The position numbers and the translations under genes are program-made. The notes below the pieces were generated by a model. It was not told the origin of the DNA, ran no database searches, and saw only the letters and a program-made list of their open reading frames with translations. DNA of 64,000 bases, from contig VIQU02000005.1 in NCBI GenBank assembly GCA_010206225.2, forward strand, positions 2,237 through 66,236. The letters are read 5' to 3'. Every line of letters begins with the position of its first letter. The first letter of the stretch is position 1. This document shows positions 44,405 to 52,427 of the stretch, in pieces. Source of the DNA: Lachnospiraceae bacterium MD308 (lineage in GTDB: Bacteria > Bacillota > Clostridia > Lachnospirales > Lachnospiraceae).

Positions 44405-46930
44405 TCACAGCTTACTTACAAATTCGTGTACCTTTGCGCCGCATGTCCCATCGGCGTTTGAAATGATTTCCCGATATACTTCCATCTGCTTTTCTTTATC
44501 AAAAGGCGTTCCAGCCATATCTCCATCCAATAGGTTGTCAACAGAATTGAAAGAATTTTCACGACAGCAATATCTCAGATTCTCCGAATAATAACAAAAA
44601 CCTTTTTCATGCTCTTTTAACTCATCTATATCAAACCGAATTATTATTTCCCTGTATTCATCTGTTTCCGGATTTATTTCATATAATTTTCTATCAGGAT
44701 ACGAAAAAATCTTTACTTTCCCCATTGCATCAGACGTTTTCCACAAAAAAAGACTTTTCGAAGATGAATAAGGATATTTTTCTTTCACATTTTTCACAAA
44801 GCCTGGCAGCCATTCCGTCATTTCTCCAGTAATCATATCCAGCTTAATATACATATTGGCATGAAAAGGCGCTAGATACAGATAGTTTCCATAAAATGTT
44901 CCGTTAGAAAAGGGATGGCTAAACTGTTCTGTCGGGGAGGCCGAATTTATGCATTTAAATTTTTCGGGAAACTGATCATACACCCGGACTTCATCGGTAT
45001 CGGGATTCCAGCGCACAATCTCCATGCGTTCGCCGCCGCATGATAACATCCAAATCCAGCCCTGAAACGACCACATTACCTTATACCCGCATCCTGACCG
45101 CACCGGCAGCATAGTAATAGTATGCTCCATTGTTTCTATATCAAATGAAAATATCTTGCCATCTGTCGGCGAAGACATATAAATCTTCCCGTTCCTAATA
45201 ACGTTTCCTCCTATTTTTGCTATACCGCTGTTCATCTCAATTATGACATCAACATCATCTGATATATATTTTATTTCTCCAATAGCCGTATCATATCTTA
45301 CAATAGCCGGATACTTATCCGGCATCAATATAATATATTTTCCATACCTGACCGCCCAGTTAAAAGCCTCCGTTATTCCCTCTACCTGTTCTAATTCTAT
45401 TTTCTTCTGATCGCCGTTTTCATCAATAATCAAAATATCCTGTTTTGCCCGAGGACAGACATAGAACTTTTTATCTATCTCGTAAACCGTACCATAATTT
45501 CCATCATACATATCTTCCGGCAGATCGCACAAATATCTATAATCATACGCAAATGGCTCAGATACATATAACTTATTTCCCTGTGCGATAACAAATCTGT
45601 CTTCTGCCCTATAATTAAATCCTACTTTAATCTCTCCCCGCCAGCTTTCTTCATCCGGAGCGCTATGCAGACGGTTATCCAGGATAAAGATCGGTTTGCC
45701 CGCAATCCCAAACAGAGAGGTCAGCGAGGAACCTGCATCTCCTATATAAACATCACTCATCGCAACCGCATCCGTCGCGTCCGGCGACGTATCATATATT
45801 CCCAGCCCTTTTGCGATAAACTCTCTTTTCAGCGACAGATATTCCTCCTTATACTGTATTCTCATAGAGCTAAATGTCGCCTCCATCAGCGGATGCGGGC
45901 GCCATAGAAGACATACGTCCTCTCTTCCTTCAAAGCATGAAAATACATACCTTATCTTTTTCAGAAAGCTTTCCGTATCCGCAAGCATCCCGTTAAGGCT
46001 TGTATTATAAAAATATATTTTTTTCCCAGCTATTTTCTCTCTCCATTCTGTATATGGAATCTCCGGATTCTTACATTTTTTTATAATCTTATCAAATTTA
46101 GGGCTTCCTAACTGCAAAAATTTGTTCTCCGGAATCCTCTCATCAAAATATTTCCTAAGCTTCGGGGACTGGATTACGATATAATCTGCATGAAAATACA
46201 CCGGGCATAATCTCTGTCCCTCGCTCATACCTCCTGATGTACTGTAATATGGGATATACACTAAAGTTTTGGTATATTTTTTCAGATTTTCTGAATAGTA
46301 TCTAGGATGCACGCTTGTAACATAGTTCCAGTCGTCGTAAGGATTATGAATATAGATTACATCTGGCTCTCTCTCCTCAAAATGATAGCTTTGCCAGTCG
46401 ATCACCTCTATATCCGGCGGGTATTGGTCTCCCTCGTAATGGAACTTTCCCAAGCTTCGATCCGGATTAATATCATAATAAGGGATGGGAACACAGTAAA
46501 CATCGCAGTTCAGATCTTCTTTTGCCGCAAAATATACACTCTCAAGACTGTCCCACATAGAAGCCTTGTAGGGAAAAAACGCAATCTCTTTTCTGGCCGT
46601 AATATCATTTTTCGCGCTGCTCTCAACCTTCAACATCTGTTTTTTCAGCCGCTTATATACTTTAGCCGCATTAGGCCAGACATTCGCCGTCTCCCTATAA
46701 ATTTGGAAAAGCACCTCACAATATTCTTCCAGCAAGGATATTGTAATGTGCCCTTCCCCCTCCTGCTTCTCAATAAAGTCCCCAAGTTCATAAGCAAACT
46801 GCTGACATTCATCAAGCATCTTAGGAACTGATTCAGCGTTTTTTTCTTCCAATGCCTTTTTTATCTCCTCATGAGCCTGATGCAGGCTGCCTATAAAATC
46901 TAAAACTTTCTGTTTTTGAACATATCTCAT
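44405..46930 (-). CDS. CDP-glycerol glycerophosphotransferase-like protein with predicted C-terminal beta-propeller
   Basis: 841 aa. Residues 1-110 are helical. Residues 112-440 resemble the TagB/TagF GT-B family: EIAFFPYKASMWDSLESVY, VIYIHNPYDDWN, FLQLGSPKFDKII, WRPHPLME and SDVYIGDAGSSLTSLFG. The last 400 residues consist of repeated short beta-strand units (for example FVIAQGNKLYVSEP, DKYPAIVRYDTAIGE, DGKIFSFDIETM, GERMEIVRWNPDTDEV, HANMYIKLDMITGEMTEW, DRKLYEINPETDEY), a pattern I read as a beta-propeller. It may transfer a polyol phosphate from a CDP donor, with the propeller as acceptor-binding part. There is no transmembrane segment, so it should act on cytosolic glycoprotein rather than on wall teichoic acid. 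Confidence 0.82.
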   Translation of the reverse strand: MRYVQKQKVLDFIGSLHQAHEEIKKALEEKNAESVPKMLDECQQFAYELGDFIEKQEGEGHITISLLEEYCEVLFQIYRETANVWPNAAKVYKRLKKQMLKVESSAKNDITARKEIAFFPYKASMWDSLESVYFAAKEDLNCDVYCVPIPYYDINPDRSLGKFHYEGDQYPPDIEVIDWQSYHFEEREPDVIYIHNPYDDWNYVTSVHPRYYSENLKKYTKTLVYIPYYSTSGGMSEGQRLCPVYFHADYIVIQSPKLRKYFDERIPENKFLQLGSPKFDKIIKKCKNPEIPYTEWREKIAGKKIYFYNTSLNGMLADTESFLKKIRYVFSCFEGREDVCLLWRPHPLMEATFSSMRIQYKEEYLSLKREFIAKGLGIYDTSPDATDAVAMSDVYIGDAGSSLTSLFGIAGKPIFILDNRLHSAPDEESWRGEIKVGFNYRAEDRFVIAQGNKLYVSEPFAYDYRYLCDLPEDMYDGNYGTVYEIDKKFYVCPRAKQDILIIDENGDQKKIELEQVEGITEAFNWAVRYGKYIILMPDKYPAIVRYDTAIGEIKYISDDVDVIIEMNSGIAKIGGNVIRNGKIYMSSPTDGKIFSFDIETMEHTITMLPVRSGCGYKVMWSFQGWIWMLSCGGERMEIVRWNPDTDEVRVYDQFPEKFKCINSASPTEQFSHPFSNGTFYGNYLYLAPFHANMYIKLDMITGEMTEWLPGFVKNVKEKYPYSSSKSLFLWKTSDAMGKVKIFSYPDRKLYEINPETDEYREIIIRFDIDELKEHEKGFCYYSENLRYCCRENSFNSVDNLLDGDMAGTPFDKEKQMEVYREIISNADGTCGAKVHEFVSKL

Positions 46931-46953
46931 ACTATTTCTCCGCTTATTCTGTT

Positions 46954-47682
46954 CTACAAGTATACTTCCGGCTCATTCAAAAAGATATCTGTAATCCCCT
47001 GATGTTCTAACAGCTCCATATCCAATCTTGTTCCTGTAGGCTTCTCCGGATAAAGATGCCCTGTCATCCATGCGCGCACTGTATATCCATTCAAAACCTC
47101 CGACGGCAAATCCATCGCACGCCAGTATGGATGGATGGCAGCCGCTCCGCACCCGCCCTTTAATTTGTACAGGCAATCCGAACATTTCGTGTCTAAAATC
47201 CCCAGTTCTACTTCTGGGTCAAGCAGTCTTATCTTTTCTAAAGACCGCGCGTAAAAACTGGAATATATAACACTTTTTTCCAAATTCCGCCCGTGTATCA
47301 GACTGACAATCCTGCTCTCCATCCCTTCGTACGGATAGATACTGTTTTTTAATTCTATATTTAACTTTAATTTCTTATCCCGCAGCTTACCCTGCAATAT
47401 ATCTAAAACTTCTTCTATTGTAGGAATACGCTCTGTCTTTCCGTGACCGGCGGCAATTTTAAACCTTTTCAACTCCGCCAGTGTATAATCCTTTACATAC
47501 CCTGTCCCGTCTGTCGTCCGGTCAATTCTTTCATCGTGAATAACTACCATATGCCCGTCTTTAGAAAGCTGGATATCCAGTTCTATACCTGTAAGGCCTT
47601 TTATTTCTGATGCTTTTGTAAATGCAGATACGGTATTCTCTGGATACCTCTGGCTGCATCCTCTGTGTGCCCATATCCTCAT
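46954..47682 (-). CDS. Glycerophosphodiester phosphodiesterase (UgpQ/GlpQ family)
   Basis: 242 aa, no signal peptide. WAHRGCSQRYPENTVSAF gives the catalytic HRG...ENT motif, GIELDIQLSKDG the metal-binding Glu-x-Asp, and VVIHDERIDRTTDGTG the second catalytic histidine. It hydrolyses glycerophosphodiesters to glycerol 3-phosphate. Placed between the CDP-glycerol-transferase-like gene and the cytidylyltransferase fusion, it could supply glycerol 3-phosphate for CDP activation or trim a glycerophosphate group. Confidence 0.9.
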   Translation of the reverse strand: MRIWAHRGCSQRYPENTVSAFTKASEIKGLTGIELDIQLSKDGHMVVIHDERIDRTTDGTGYVKDYTLAELKRFKIAAGHGKTERIPTIEEVLDILQGKLRDKKLKLNIELKNSIYPYEGMESRIVSLIHGRNLEKSVIYSSFYARSLEKIRLLDPEVELGILDTKCSDCLYKLKGGCGAAAIHPYWRAMDLPSEVLNGYTVRAWMTGHLYPEKPTGTRLDMELLEHQGITDIFLNEPEVYL

Positions 47683-47692
47683 ATAACTTCCC

Positions 47693-49027
47693 TCAACTAC
47701 GGTTTTCTTTTATAAACTGTTCCATGATCCCAGCCAGCGCAACAGATTCTCCCCGCGTCAGTTTAAAATCATTCTTTTCAGTCTGATTGATCAGGGCGAG
47801 CAAATCACTGATTTCGTACCGAAGTCCGTCGCCCAAAAAAGTCTCCGAATATTTATCTACTTTTTCAACCTGTTCATAATGCACTTCAAAATATGTCGTT
47901 TTCCACCATGGAGCATTCACAACAATATAGCCCTTTGTGCCGGATATCAAAAGTCTTCCGTCCGACTTAACACCCAGGCCGCAAGTCGCTGTCCCCAGTC
48001 CGTTTTTATATCTCAGCGTCACTCTAGTAAACAAATCCAAACCCTTTTCGTCCTTAATGGAATCAAACACAATATTCTCATAATTCGTTCCCAATAATTT
48101 AAGAATCGGAAGCATAATATAACTTCCAAGCTCAATAAAACTGCCGCCATACTTCGTATCCGTCAATTCTCTGCTGTCTAAGTCTTCCAGCTTAGTAAAA
48201 CAGGCCTCCACGTTACGGATACTTCCAATCATCCCGCTGCAGGCAATACCCAGCAGCTTCTGGAATCCCGGGCAATAAGACGTCTTGATTCCTTCAAACA
48301 GAACCAGCCCCTGTTCTTTCGCGTATCCAAACAATTCTTCTGCCTGTTTCTTCTCCAAAACTATAGGTTTTTCACACAATACATGTTTACCATGCTGCAA
48401 TGCGCATTTGACATATCCATAGTGTGTCTCATGGGGTGATGCGACATATACGATATCTATCGCGTCAAAAAATTGTTCTATATCTTCATATACCTCTATT
48501 TCCCATTTTTCCGCAAACTGTCTGGAACTATGAATATGGGGATTATACACACCCTGAGTACTGATACCGCTGACCAGCTTCGCTTCCGGCACAAAACGAT
48601 TCGCAATTCTTCCCGTCCCGATAATCCCTACTCTCTGAATGCGCTGTCTTTGCGCCCGCAGCATCGTACTGGAAATATTCTTTGTTCTTTCCAGATATAC
48701 TACCTTACAGTAATCATTCAAATAATCAAATGTCCCTGTCCAGTCAGAGCCAACCGTAAAGATATCTATATCGTATTTTTGAATATCATTAAATTTCTGT
48801 CCGGATGCTTCCTCAATAATAATTTCATCCGCAAACCCGGTTTTTTTTACATTTTCAATACGAGTCAAGATGGGATCTATAATCCCAATCTTCCCCCTCG
48901 ATTTATCATAATTCTCTGTCGTTACTCCTACAATCAGATAATCACCCAGCGCCTTCGCTCTTTGAAGCAGGCGGTAATGTCCTTCATGGAAGAGGTCAAA
49001 TGTCCCATATGTAATTACTTTTACCAT
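47693..49027 (-). CDS. TagD-like cytidylyltransferase fused to Gfo/Idh/MocA oxidoreductase
   Basis: 444 aa, first gene of the minus-strand island. Residues 1-125 are a glycerol-3-phosphate-cytidylyltransferase-type domain: GTFDLFHEGHYRLLQ (HEGH at 14-17) and RTKNISSTMLR. Residues 131-444 are an NAD(P)-dependent oxidoreductase: VGIIGTGRIANRF, VYVASPHETHYGYV, VLCEKPIV (the EKP motif), and GGSFIELGSYIMLPIL. The pair suggests reduction of a keto-phosphate (or oxidation of the polyol) coupled to CDP activation, by analogy with TarI-TarJ partnerships but with different families. ATG 49027 has a strong AAGGAGGAGG. Confidence 0.87.
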   Translation of the reverse strand: MVKVITYGTFDLFHEGHYRLLQRAKALGDYLIVGVTTENYDKSRGKIGIIDPILTRIENVKKTGFADEIIIEEASGQKFNDIQKYDIDIFTVGSDWTGTFDYLNDYCKVVYLERTKNISSTMLRAQRQRIQRVGIIGTGRIANRFVPEAKLVSGISTQGVYNPHIHSSRQFAEKWEIEVYEDIEQFFDAIDIVYVASPHETHYGYVKCALQHGKHVLCEKPIVLEKKQAEELFGYAKEQGLVLFEGIKTSYCPGFQKLLGIACSGMIGSIRNVEACFTKLEDLDSRELTDTKYGGSFIELGSYIMLPILKLLGTNYENIVFDSIKDEKGLDLFTRVTLRYKNGLGTATCGLGVKSDGRLLISGTKGYIVVNAPWWKTTYFEVHYEQVEKVDKYSETFLGDGLRYEISDLLALINQTEKNDFKLTRGESVALAGIMEQFIKENRS

Positions 49028-49386
49028 AACAGCCTCCTCCTTGACAATTAATATAATAAGATATATATACTTAATTTAATCCAAAACCCCTTATTTGGGC
49101 AATACAAAGCTTTTCAGTATTATTATCGGCTGAATACAGAAAAAAATAATGTCGGCCGGATATTAACATGAATCTTCATGGGACAACAAATGACTTCCTG
49201 CTGGGAATTCTCTTATCCTTTCCACCTAACTGACATAATAGGACCGATTTGATAAGAAAAGTAAACCATTAAATAAATCCAGTACCTATTATAAAATACG
49301 GATAACTTCAATAGATGAATTATATGATAAATTCTACGAAACCGCAAGAGAAACGTATAAAGAAATAACTATATACATCTGCTGTT
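49028..49386. other. Intergenic region upstream of the large minus-strand operon
   Basis: About 360 AT-rich bases without a credible gene. It must contain the promoter that starts the 45-kb transcription unit reading leftward. Apart from the sigma-28-like element at 49123-49130 and a lone TATAAT on the minus strand (49288-49293) without a good -35, I see no strong promoter and no riboswitch-like structure. Confidence 0.6.
49123..49130 (-). promoter_or_regulatory. Possible sigma-28 (SigD) -10 element
   Basis: On the minus strand this reads GCCGATAA, the consensus -10 of flagellar sigma-28 promoters, about 95 bases upstream of the first island gene. The matching -35 (TAAA about 15 bases further upstream) is poor: ATTA is found there. 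Tentative, but a flagellar sigma factor would make biological sense for this operon. Confidence 0.3.
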
Positions 49387-49448
49387 ACACAATAAAATAT
49401 GGGAGCCGTAACCTTCCATAAGGCTACAGCTCCCATATTTTATTGTGT
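49387..49448 (-). terminator. Long perfect hairpin terminator
   Basis: A 20-bp perfect inverted repeat (49387-49406 with 49429-49448) with GGGAGC at the loop-proximal end and an A/T-rich base, plus an inner CCTT/AAGG stem. It lies 22 bases beyond the end of the secreted-protein pseudogene, so it most likely terminates that leftward transcript. It is symmetrical enough to work in both directions. Confidence 0.75.
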
Positions 49449-49469
49449 GACAAATTAACCAGACATATT

Positions 49470-50591
49470 TTAAGCCGCTACTTTAACAGTCACTTTTATT
49501 ACCGTATCATCATCCAGTGTAATGATAAGACAACGAAATTTGCGAACGCCGCCTGCACCTTCATACCATTAGCTGCACCATTTATAGTCAGAACTGTCTT
49601 CTCTGCATTTACAGAATAAGCACTCTTTGGCAGCGCACCATATACCTGCCCGCCTTCAGCGTTCTCCGCTGCCTCAATGCTCTTAATTCCCTTTGTTACG
49701 TTTTTAAGTGCAAACGTATTATTTTTGCTGACACTAAAATCGCCATCAGCAGTAATGCTCGGACCTGTCGGAGTAAGTTCTACCGACTTCACACTGCCAA
49801 GATCCCTCAAACCATGAGCTGAATAATCAGTTCCTGCAACATCTGCCTCAGCAGCATCTGCTACAGAGAATACAGCATTAACACCAATTTCCTTTTTGCT
49901 TGCTCCCGTATAAGCAGACCAATCCGCCTTTCTGTTAACCTTTCCGCCTAATTTGAAAGCTACAGCATCGTAATTATCCTCTGCTTCGTCTTTTGCATAA
50001 CTGAGAGTACCATCTTCACCCTTCTGAATGGAATATGATGCTTTGTCTAAAACAAAACTCTGTTGGATTATTTGCATCTACACTGTCAATAACAATACCC
50101 CGAGAAGAAGCTTCATAACTTGCAATATCAACCGGTGAATTAGTTCCCGGTATAGCCAGAAGACAAATATTTGTAGTATTATCTGCCGTTACAGCCTCCA
50201 TTGTATCAACCGGTGTCGCCCTAGTATCATTCGTGTCTGTTATGTTCATCTTAGCGGTTACTTTTACTCCAACACTGCTTTCATTCTTGACATAAGCGTC
50301 TGCACCCTCTTTGGATACGATACTGCTGCTATCAAGAAGATCCTCTAATTTTGCGCTCTCACCATTCTTTAATGATGTAAGACCCTGTGGATCAACCACA
50401 AATTCAAGCGCTCCTGCAGTAGGAAGCGTAACTTCATACACCGTAGACGTGTCAACATAATCGAGATCACCGCCACCTGTAATCGTTGAATCAGCCGGTG
50501 CAGTAGTTGCAGCCATTGCTGTAATCCCTGAACCCAGAGTCACCGTTGCGGCTGTTACAACAGCCATAATTCTTTTTGCATTTTTTCTCAT
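49470..50591 (-). pseudogene. Frameshifted secreted surface protein
   Basis: The start has a signal peptide (MRKNAKRIMAVVTAATVTLG ... ending near TAMA-ATT) and a mature part with YEVTLPTAGALEFVVDPQGL, reminiscent of WxL/pilin-like surface proteins of Gram-positives, but I cannot name the family. Two single-base frame changes break it. Around 50050 a TTTT run shifts the frame (ANNPTEF should continue into VLDKASYSIQ), and near 49515 a second shift is needed to reach LIITLDDDTVIKV and the stop at 49470. Both lie in short T runs, so sequencing error is possible. The repaired protein would be about 370 aa. Start ATG 50591 has AGGAGG 6 bases upstream. Confidence 0.7.
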
Positions 50592-50650
50592 GTTCATCCT
50601 CCTAAATATAATATTTGTAACTAATTCAAAGTTCTTATATCAATTCTAAT

Positions 50651-50678
50651 ATTTTAGGCAATTGCGAAACAAGTTCAA
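50651..50678 (-). promoter_or_regulatory. Sigma-A-like promoter of the secreted-protein pseudogene
   Basis: On the minus strand TTGAAC (50673-50678), a 16-base spacer and TAAAAT (50651-50656), about 60 bases before the start codon at 50591. Confidence 0.5.
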
Positions 50679-50813
50679 AATCTTGATTCCAATAGGGTAA
50701 AGGTCCGGTTGAGCCGGACTTACAGGAGGTGGATGTGGATAACAAGGATTTTAAGACATGAAAACAAAGCAGATAAGGATATCAGCCCGTGAAATGGTAT
50801 GCGGTATGTAAGG
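50679..50813. other. Spacer between pseudogene promoter and transposase remnant
   Basis: Contains a small inverted repeat (GTCCGG at 50703-50708 with CCGGAC at 50714-50719), possibly part of an insertion-sequence end. No gene seen. Confidence 0.35.
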
Positions 50814-51905
50814 TTATGCAATCAGAGGTTTTAATCTGCGGATATATTGATGCCTGTGCAGTTTATCAGCCGCCATTACAGTAAGAAGCTGGGTAATCCT
50901 GGCGAGAAGCAGGTCGGCATGAAGCTTTTTTATTCTGTGTTTTACGCCCGGCAACACAGAAACTGTTCTTGAAATGGTTGATTGATTTCTCAACATTTAC
51001 CCTGATCTTATAGGTAGAATTCCATTCGGCCGTACCACGGAGCGTACCAGGATAGGCGCGCAGGTTTTTCTCGGGATAAATATAAAACATCCTGCCGCAG
51101 GGGGATTCCGTACAGGGATATTCACAGTGGCAGACGCATTTGCTTTTACCGGTTGTTTTATCATATTCCCATTTCATTTTCGGGCATACAAACTTCATGG
51201 TTGGCAGCCCGCAGCGGAGATGGGATTTGTTCCTTCCCGTTTCATTGGAAGGGATGGGGCTTTGGGGCAACAGGGGATGCCGTCCTTATTCAGCGGGCAG
51301 TCGGATTCCGGAAGGGAGACTCTGCCGTTGAGGGAATGTATGCTTTCTCAAAGAAAGCTTCCTGTAACAGGTATTTGTAGATTTCAATGGAATCAAATGC
51401 GGCATCCCCCAGAAAAGCTTTCGAATTGATAAGCGGATGCTTCCGGAAGAAATCCCTTAAAGTGGGAATCAATGCCTTGGAATCGGCAAGACTCTTATCT
51501 TCATCCGGGGAATCGGATTTTTTTCCAACAATGATGTCAGGATGGGCATCAAGAAAGCCCTTGTTATAAAAGGAAATATCCCGGACAATGCCGAGTCCGT
51601 TGGTAATAATACCGAATTTATAAGCATAACAGAAATGCCCGTTAATGTACATCTGCCGAATGGCTGGATTGGCGGCAGCATGGGAAGGCATGGAGCCATA
51701 GGCGGCTTTATAAGGGTCAAAGGGATTGTCCATCTCTTTTGCTTTTTTGAAGGCTTTAAGTTGTCTGATGATACGGTTGGCATATTTGGGATTGTGTTCT
51801 GTAACCCATGCCTCAATACCGGATGTGTCAAATAAAACCATGGCAACCCTGTCGGCATCAATCCGTTGGCATATCGGTTCTTAATCCTCAATTTTGCTCC
51901 ACAAG
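50814..51905 (-). pseudogene. Decayed DDE transposase (IS4/IS1182-type)
   Basis: Read leftward in pieces: RIDADRVAMVLFDTSGIEAW, GFLDAHPDIIVG, SKAFLGDAAFDSIEIYKYLL, then KSHLRCGLPTMKFVCPKM, RVNVEKSINHFKNSFCVAG and LHADLLLARITQLLTVMAA to a stop at 50814. These parts lie in different frames. Frame changes are visible near 51345, near 51240 and in an A run near 50930. The N-terminal part is missing beyond about 51905, where an unrelated fragment begins. It cannot make a functional transposase. The DDE-type family and the direction are clear; the exact IS family is not. Confidence 0.78.
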
Positions 51906-51907
51906 AC

Positions 51908-52132
51908 TCTTTCCATTATGAAATCCCTGTATATAATCTTTTAGAACATACTCCCAAAGAATTAAGCCAGCATAAAATGATTATTTTAATCCCTTTTATA
52001 ATCCTGAAACCAAAGGATAATATCCGAAAAAAACGAACTCCTGAAAACATGGAAGCCTTGCGAACACTGATTCTGGATGATATAATTAACTTGATTCAGG
52101 ATAAACGGGATATAGGAGGGCCCCAATGTTAA
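51908..52132 (+). pseudogene. Fragment of a PD-(D/E)XK/Rpn-like transposase-nuclease family protein
   Basis: A short frame encoding QDSFHYEIPVYNLLEHTP, HKMIILIPFIILK, RKKRTPENMEALRTLILD. It resembles the middle of clostridial Rpn/PD-(D/E)XK nuclease-family transposase proteins, with neither the catalytic N-terminus nor the C-terminus. It has no ribosome site and abuts the broken transposase, consistent with a junction of two decayed mobile elements. Assignment is from memory of the family pattern and moderate at best. Confidence 0.4.
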
Positions 52133-52389
52133 ACATATCATCTATTCTCAACAACGACGCATTTACCCGAGAGGAACAGCTGGAGATCGTCAGATATATG
52201 GATGCCCAGTTAGCGCAGATGGAACTTCTGCTCTGTCGCTTAGACCAGCTTGCCAGACAGGCTTCAGAGGATGACACGTTAGACGCTGAGCGCCGGCGTC
52301 TTCAGACAACGGCAAATCAGATTCAAAGGGAGATCGACCGTATCTCAGAACGGCTCCCCAAAACTTTTATAATGGAAAACAGCCTCTGA
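52126..52389 (+). CDS. Small helical protein resembling a flagellin D1 fragment
   Basis: 87 aa with GGAGGG 5 bases before the ATG, so probably a real gene. It is almost entirely helical. LDQLARQASEDD followed by ERRRLQTTANQIQREIDRIS lines up with the flagellin segment MVELASQSANG ... NLQAEVKALQDEINRISEG, the conserved D1 helix pair. It is too short to be a flagellin and lacks the D0 ends. It precedes topB with a 38-base gap and may be co-transcribed with it. It may be a flagellin-derived remnant kept for an unknown role, or a coincidental coiled coil. Confidence 0.6.
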   Translation: MLNISSILNNDAFTREEQLEIVRYMDAQLAQMELLLCRLDQLARQASEDDTLDAERRRLQTTANQIQREIDRISERLPKTFIMENSL

Positions 52390-52427
52390 ATTTCTGTCAG
52401 AACAATATTCATGAAAGGAGTTTACAC

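Noticed and set aside
3979-49027. Capsule or exopolysaccharide locus
   Set aside because: No flippase, polymerase, priming transferase, chain-length regulator or exporter; flagellin and a flagellin-type GT lie at one end. Not fully excluded, since such genes could lie elsewhere.
49153-49160. Second sigma-28-like -10 box (GCCGACAT on the minus strand)
   Set aside because: One mismatch to consensus and no -35 at the right distance.
49387-49448. Terminal inverted repeats of an insertion sequence
   Set aside because: The two arms are only 22 bases apart and form one hairpin just after a gene end, as expected for a terminator.
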